Part shown: piece by piece, positions 7,015 to 10,138 of the stretch | Numbering within the stretch: the first letter of the stretch is position 1 | Layout: each line of letters begins with the position of its first letter | Origin: JBMFOH01 sp049969715 [NCBI: bacterium] | Lineage (GTDB): Bacteria > DUMJ01 | Reading direction: 5' to 3' | Assembly (NCBI GenBank): GCA_049969715.1 | Contig: JBMFOH010000043.1 | Location: 1-10,138 of the forward strand | Length of the DNA stretch: 10,138 bases | Program-made: the position numbers and the translations under genes | Notes under the pieces: generated by a model | Database searches by the model: none | The model's input: only the letters and a program-made list of their open reading frames with translations | Told to the model about the DNA's origin: nothing

Positions 7015-7761
7015 ATGCCTAAAGAAGGGAAATTATTTAGTGTAGATGATGTAAAGGTAGAATTTAGAGACATCCTAAATCAGAGTAATTCTAACCTTTC
7101 ATTTTTAAGCCTAACCTTCTGTATTGTAAAGCCTACAGGAGTTTCTTCATATGTATCATATAAAGATGAAGAGGCTCTTCTTTCCTGTTTAGAAGGTGAA
7201 GGTATCGTAGAAATAGGTAATAATAGTTACACCCTTAAAAGATACGATATACTTTATATCCCAAGAGATACCAAGTTTATACTAAAGAATGAAAAGGATG
7301 TTGATTTTAAGCTATATATAGCTAGAGCGCCAAGTGACTTAGATGTTCCTGCAGTGTATAAATCTTTCGAAGAGGTAATAAAAGATCCGTCTAGGCATAG
7401 ACCCCTCAAGAGAAAGAATGTCTATCTTATGTTAGGGGAAGAAGAAAAAGCTAGTCTTCTCACAGGGGGATATACCTTCTTTGAGACGTATTCTAGATCC
7501 TGGCCAATTCACAAGCACGAAGATCAGGAAGAGGTATACATATTTCTAAAGGGACATGGAGCTATGGAGGTTTTTGATTTGGAAGAAGAAAAAACTTTCG
7601 TAAAGTCAGTAGGACCAGGCGATATAGTTACCATACCTATAGGGAATTACCATCCTGCATTTAGCCATGAAGAACCATTAGAGTTCTTGTGGATTATTGC
7701 AGGTGCTAGATATTGGGTTGGAGATAAGGATAGATCGTTTATGGAGGGTGCAAAAAGATGA
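7015..7761 (+). CDS. Two-domain cupin protein, candidate sugar isomerase
   Basis: A complete 248-aa protein that reads as two cupin barrels. The C-terminal barrel has the metal-site pattern: His166 and His168 in HKHED, Glu172 or Glu173, and His213 in GNYHPAF after the GDIVTIP turn. The N-terminal barrel (about 45-105) keeps the cupin shape, with GEG near 61-63 and the YDILYIPRDT turn at 77-86. It has Lys-Asp-Glu-Glu where the His pair should be, so it probably does not bind metal. Cupins include metal-dependent sugar isomerases such as archaeal phosphoglucose isomerase and KduI-type enzymes, as well as sensors and oxygenases. Its stop overlaps the SuyA-like start as ATGA, tying it to the desulfonation genes. 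A role as sulfoquinovose-to-sulfofructose isomerase is an inference from context. GGAGG lies six bases before the ATG. Confidence 0.8.
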   Translation: MPKEGKLFSVDDVKVEFRDILNQSNSNLSFLSLTFCIVKPTGVSSYVSYKDEEALLSCLEGEGIVEIGNNSYTLKRYDILYIPRDTKFILKNEKDVDFKLYIARAPSDLDVPAVYKSFEEVIKDPSRHRPLKRKNVYLMLGEEEKASLLTGGYTFFETYSRSWPIHKHEDQEEVYIFLKGHGAMEVFDLEEEKTFVKSVGPGDIVTIPIGNYHPAFSHEEPLEFLWIIAGARYWVGDKDRSFMEGAKR

Positions 7762-8042
7762 GTCATAAATTTCTCATTCATAATCAAAATGATAATGTAG
7801 GAGTAGCAGTAAAAGATATAACCAAAGGCGAAATGGTCACAGGGGTAGTGATAGAAGATAGAAGTAAAACCGTAGAGATAGAGGCTATAGACGATATACC
7901 TATAGGGCATAAAATTGCCCTCAGCTCCATTAAAAGTGGTGAGTTAGTGATAAAGTATGGAGTTCCAATAGGGGTAGCTACTAGAGATATTTCTATCGGT
8001 GAACATGTTCATACTCATAATCTAAAGAGTAGGAGATGGTAA
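7758..8042 (+). CDS. suyA: SAF-domain small subunit, SuyA-like (2R)-sulfolactate sulfo-lyase subunit alpha
   Basis: A complete 94-aa SAF-domain protein, the small-subunit form of the UxaA superfamily. The opening MSHKFLIH, the following DNVGVAV (12-18), DIPIGHKIAL (46-55), the GVATRDI strand (72-78) and the His-rich end GEHVHTHN at 81-88 closing in RRW are as I remember them for SuyA, the alpha subunit of the iron-dependent lyase that splits (R)-3-sulfolactate into pyruvate and sulfite. The same domain is the N-terminus of altronate and galactarate dehydratases, so the small subunit alone does not settle the substrate; the large subunit next door is more telling. Its ATG overlaps the cupin stop and GGAGG lies ten bases upstream. 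Two bases separate its stop from the large-subunit start, as expected for equimolar subunits. Confidence 0.78.
   Translation: MSHKFLIHNQNDNVGVAVKDITKGEMVTGVVIEDRSKTVEIEAIDDIPIGHKIALSSIKSGELVIKYGVPIGVATRDISIGEHVHTHNLKSRRW
8031..8035 (+). promoter_or_regulatory. Shine-Dalgarno fixing the large-subunit start at 8045
   Basis: AGGAG directly abuts the ATG at 8036, too close to serve it, but is nine bases from the ATG at 8045. The later start also gives the usual family opening (MERVTFLGYRR), so I place the gene start at 8045, not 8036. Confidence 0.7.
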
Positions 8043-8044
8043 AG

Positions 8045-9202
8045 ATGGAGAGAGTAACATTCCTAGGCTATAGAAGGGAAAATGGTAAGGTTGGGGTAAG
8101 GAACTATGTGGCTATTATCCCTGTAGACGATATTTCTAATACTGCCTGTGAAGGAGTAGGTAAGCTTATTAATGGAACTATTGTGTTATCCCACCCGTAT
8201 GGACGTCTCCAATTTGGTAGAGACCTAGAGTTATTTTTTAAGACTATGATAGGTGCTGGATGTAATCCTAACATTGCATCAGCTATCGTCATTGGTATAG
8301 AACCAAAATGGGCGGAGAAGATAGCAGAAGGCATAGCCAAAACTGGTAAGCCTGTAGAAGCCTTTGCTATAGAAAGATATGGAGATTTAAAAACAATCGA
8401 ACGTGCAAGTAGAGTAGCAAAGGATTTTGTACAAAAGGCTTCAGAGCTAAAAAGAGAACCGATTAACATATCTGAACTTGTAATGAGTATAAAATGTGGA
8501 GAATCAGACACTACCTCAGGTTTAGGGGCTAATCCTACTGTAGGAAAGGTGGTAGAGAGACTTATATCTCTAGGGGGAACGGTTATGTTTGGAGAAACCA
8601 CTGAGTTAACTGGAGGAGAAGATATAGTTGCAAATAGAATGAAGACTCCAGAACTTAGAGAGAAATTCCTAAAAGTATTTAACGAATACCAAGACCTTAT
8701 AAAACGCGAAGGTGTTAGTTTATTAGGCTCTCAACCTACAGAGGGTAATATTGCTGGTGGATTAACTACTATTGAGGAAAAGGCTATGGGGAATATACAG
8801 AAAATAGGAAAAGCAATGGTAGATGGTGTATTAGCACCGGCTGAAGAACCTCCAGGAAATGGACTTTACTTTATGAATACATCTTCTGCTGCTGCAGAGG
8901 CAGTAACGCTCTTTGCTGCAGGAGGTTCTGTAGTGCATCTTTTCCCTACTGGGCAGGGGAACACCATAGGTAATCCTATAATTCCAGTTATTAAGATTAG
9001 TGCTAATCCAGTTACTGTAGCTACAATGAGCGAACATATAGATGTAGATGTAAGTAAAATCCTAACATTAGAAGAGACACTAGAAGAATCTGCGAATAAG
9101 CTTTGGAACGTATTGATAATGACTATTTCTGGAAGATTAACCTCTGCCGAGGTGTTAGGACATAAAGAATTTGTCTTAACAAAATTATTCCCAAGCGCAT
9201 AA
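8045..9202 (+). CDS. suyB: UxaA-superfamily large subunit, SuyB-like (2R)-sulfolactate sulfo-lyase subunit beta
   Basis: A complete 385-aa large subunit of the altronate/galactarate dehydratase superfamily. Features are GYRRENGKVGVRN at 8-20, HPYGRLQFGRD at 50-60, IGIEPKW at 83-89, KCGESDTTSGLGANPT at 150-165, GSQPTEGNIAGGLTTIEEK between 228 and 246, SSAAAEAV at 280-287, HLFPTGQGN at 298-306 and the end TKLFPSA. Altronate dehydratases have a Cys in the HxxGC segment and in the GLGCE segment; here those read HPYGRLQ and GIEPKW. This is the pattern I recall for SuyB. The enzyme removes sulfite from (R)-sulfolactate to give pyruvate, in the cytoplasm, probably with iron. The pairing with a separate SAF subunit also fits. 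A dehydratase for another sugar acid is the main alternative. I made the assignment from memory of the family, not from a search. Confidence 0.8.
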   Translation: MERVTFLGYRRENGKVGVRNYVAIIPVDDISNTACEGVGKLINGTIVLSHPYGRLQFGRDLELFFKTMIGAGCNPNIASAIVIGIEPKWAEKIAEGIAKTGKPVEAFAIERYGDLKTIERASRVAKDFVQKASELKREPINISELVMSIKCGESDTTSGLGANPTVGKVVERLISLGGTVMFGETTELTGGEDIVANRMKTPELREKFLKVFNEYQDLIKREGVSLLGSQPTEGNIAGGLTTIEEKAMGNIQKIGKAMVDGVLAPAEEPPGNGLYFMNTSSAAAEAVTLFAAGGSVVHLFPTGQGNTIGNPIIPVIKISANPVTVATMSEHIDVDVSKILTLEETLEESANKLWNVLIMTISGRLTSAEVLGHKEFVLTKLFPSA

Positions 9203-9219
9203 GAGGCAGGTGATAACGA

Positions 9220-10092
9220 ATGAAATTGGCTTTTTTAAATAGTTGTCTGAGAGAATTAGACCTAGAGGACACTTTTAAGTGGGCAAAAGAAAATGGATTT
9301 CAATGCTTAGAGCTTACAGGTGCCCCTTGGTATAAATATGTAGATATAGAAGAGCTAGCTAGAGGTAATGTAAATTGGCTTATCTCTTTAGAAGAAAGAT
9401 ATGGGATAAATATAGTAGCTATTATGTATGGTGGAAGGAATCTTGATCCCGATTTGAACATCAGAGAAGAGAGCCTCAACAGACTTAAGGCTATAATAAG
9501 ATCCGCTAAAAACCTGAATATACCGGTAGTCAGCACATTTATTGGACGGGACTATACCAAACCTGTAGAAGAGAACTTGAAGCTAGTAAAAGAAGTATGG
9601 CCACCAATAATAGAATTCGCCGAAAGATATAACATAAAGATAGCTATAGAAAACTGTCCTATGATGGGGGTCTGGCCATCTGGATTAAATATTGCTTTCT
9701 CTCCAGAAATATGGAAGGAAATCTTTGATATTCTACCATCTAAGATTCTAGGACTAAACTTCGATCCTTCTCATCTAGTATGGCAAGGGATAGACTACAT
9801 AAAGGCGATAAAAGATTTTGGAGATAGGATATACCATGTACATGCAAAGGATACGGAGATACTTAAAGACAAATTAAGTTCAGCTGGAATATACGGAGAA
9901 AACTGGTGGAGATATAGAATTCCAGGTAGAGGCCTTGTAGATTGGGGGAAGCTTATAGATACCCTATTACAAGTAGGATATGATGGGGTTATAAGTATTG
10001 AGCATGAAGATCCTGTGTGGGAAGGAACAGAAGAAAAGGTAAAAAGAGGTCTTCTTTTAGGTAAGAGGCATCTAGAGCAATTTTTAGACTGA
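9220..10092 (+). CDS. TIM-barrel sugar isomerase/epimerase (xylose-isomerase-like)
   Basis: A complete 290-aa AP-endonuclease-2/xylose isomerase-like barrel, only distantly like the one at 5111. The expected metal tetrad is visible: Glu144 in IAIENCP, Asp182 in FDPSH, His208 in YHVHAKD and Glu261 in ISIEHED. His185 and the RIPGRG loop (233-238) before a DWGKLID helix are further substrate-side features typical of this group. It is a metal-dependent cytoplasmic enzyme for a sugar, keto-sugar or related polyol, and the substrate cannot be named from sequence. It follows the SuyB-like gene by 17 bases, and AGGTGAT, complementary to the 16S rRNA end, lies five bases before the ATG. It could share the isomerisation or glycoside-opening steps of the operon with the first barrel and the cupin (inference). 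Confidence 0.87.
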   Translation: MKLAFLNSCLRELDLEDTFKWAKENGFQCLELTGAPWYKYVDIEELARGNVNWLISLEERYGINIVAIMYGGRNLDPDLNIREESLNRLKAIIRSAKNLNIPVVSTFIGRDYTKPVEENLKLVKEVWPPIIEFAERYNIKIAIENCPMMGVWPSGLNIAFSPEIWKEIFDILPSKILGLNFDPSHLVWQGIDYIKAIKDFGDRIYHVHAKDTEILKDKLSSAGIYGENWWRYRIPGRGLVDWGKLIDTLLQVGYDGVISIEHEDPVWEGTEEKVKRGLLLGKRHLEQFLD

Positions 10093-10138
10093 GGGGTGTA
10101 GCCGTAATATTATTCCAGTGTTAATCGTGTATATTCTC

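Noticed and set aside
8036-8044. ATG at 8036 as the start of the large lyase subunit
   Set aside because: AGGAG abuts it directly. The ATG at 8045 has proper spacing and the normal family N-terminus.
8104-8601. 165-aa open frame on the minus strand
   Set aside because: It lies antisense inside the clearly coding SuyB-like gene, has no recognisable domain, and reads as a frame shadow.
10093-10138. Start of another gene at the right edge (GTG at 10118)
   Set aside because: There are too few codons to judge, and the nearest GAGGGG is about 20 bases away, too far to support that start.

Overview
The window is a single, tightly packed + strand catabolic operon from an AT-rich bacterium. Arginine is mostly AGA/AGG, isoleucine is often ATA, and nearly every gene has a strong GGAGG-type ribosome binding site. 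The sugar-binding protein has an ordinary Sec signal rather than a lipobox. Together this suggests an anaerobic, probably thermophilic, diderm of the Thermotogota/Dictyoglomota/Atribacterota kind. That placement is a guess from style, not a determination. No promoter or regulator is visible. The first gene enters from the left edge and the last gene ends 46 bases before the right edge.

Layout: (1) 1-1236, LarA-family nickel-pincer 2-hydroxyacid racemase/epimerase, missing a few N-terminal residues; (2) 1220-2620, NAD(P)-dependent aldehyde dehydrogenase; (3) 2617-3261, small transaldolase-family protein; (4) 3275-3799, MalF-type sugar ABC permease cut to 174 aa; (5) 3796-5046, sugar ABC substrate-binding protein, followed by a GC-rich perfect hairpin at 5058-5082; (6) 5111-5899, xylose-isomerase-like TIM barrel; (7) 5917-6999, Gfo/Idh/MocA oxidoreductase; (8) 7015-7761, bicupin; (9) 7758-8042 and 8045-9202, small and large subunits of a UxaA-superfamily lyase that look like SuyA/SuyB, (2R)-sulfolactate sulfo-lyase, rather than altronate dehydratase; (10) 9220-10092, a second TIM-barrel isomerase/epimerase.

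Interpretation (inference): SuyAB-like subunits, a transaldolase, an aldehyde dehydrogenase and a sugar uptake system together match a sulfoquinovose pathway of the transaldolase (sulfo-TAL) type, extended to desulfonation in the same cell. A sulfoquinovoside would be taken up, opened (Gfo/Idh/MocA protein and/or TIM barrels) and isomerised to 6-deoxy-6-sulfofructose (cupin or TIM barrel). The transaldolase would give fructose 6-phosphate plus sulfolactaldehyde, and the aldehyde dehydrogenase would oxidise the latter to (S)-sulfolactate. SuyAB would then release sulfite and pyruvate from (R)-sulfolactate. The stereochemical gap between (S)- and (R)-sulfolactate is normally bridged by a pair of dehydrogenases. 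Here a LarA homologue with all nickel-pincer residues could do it in one step, as a sulfolactate racemase. I am not aware of this arrangement being described, and it is the main candidate for novelty.

The transporter is damaged: the permease stops halfway and runs straight into the binding-protein gene at a GGAGG microhomology, and no MalG follows. This looks like a deletion, or possibly an assembly error.
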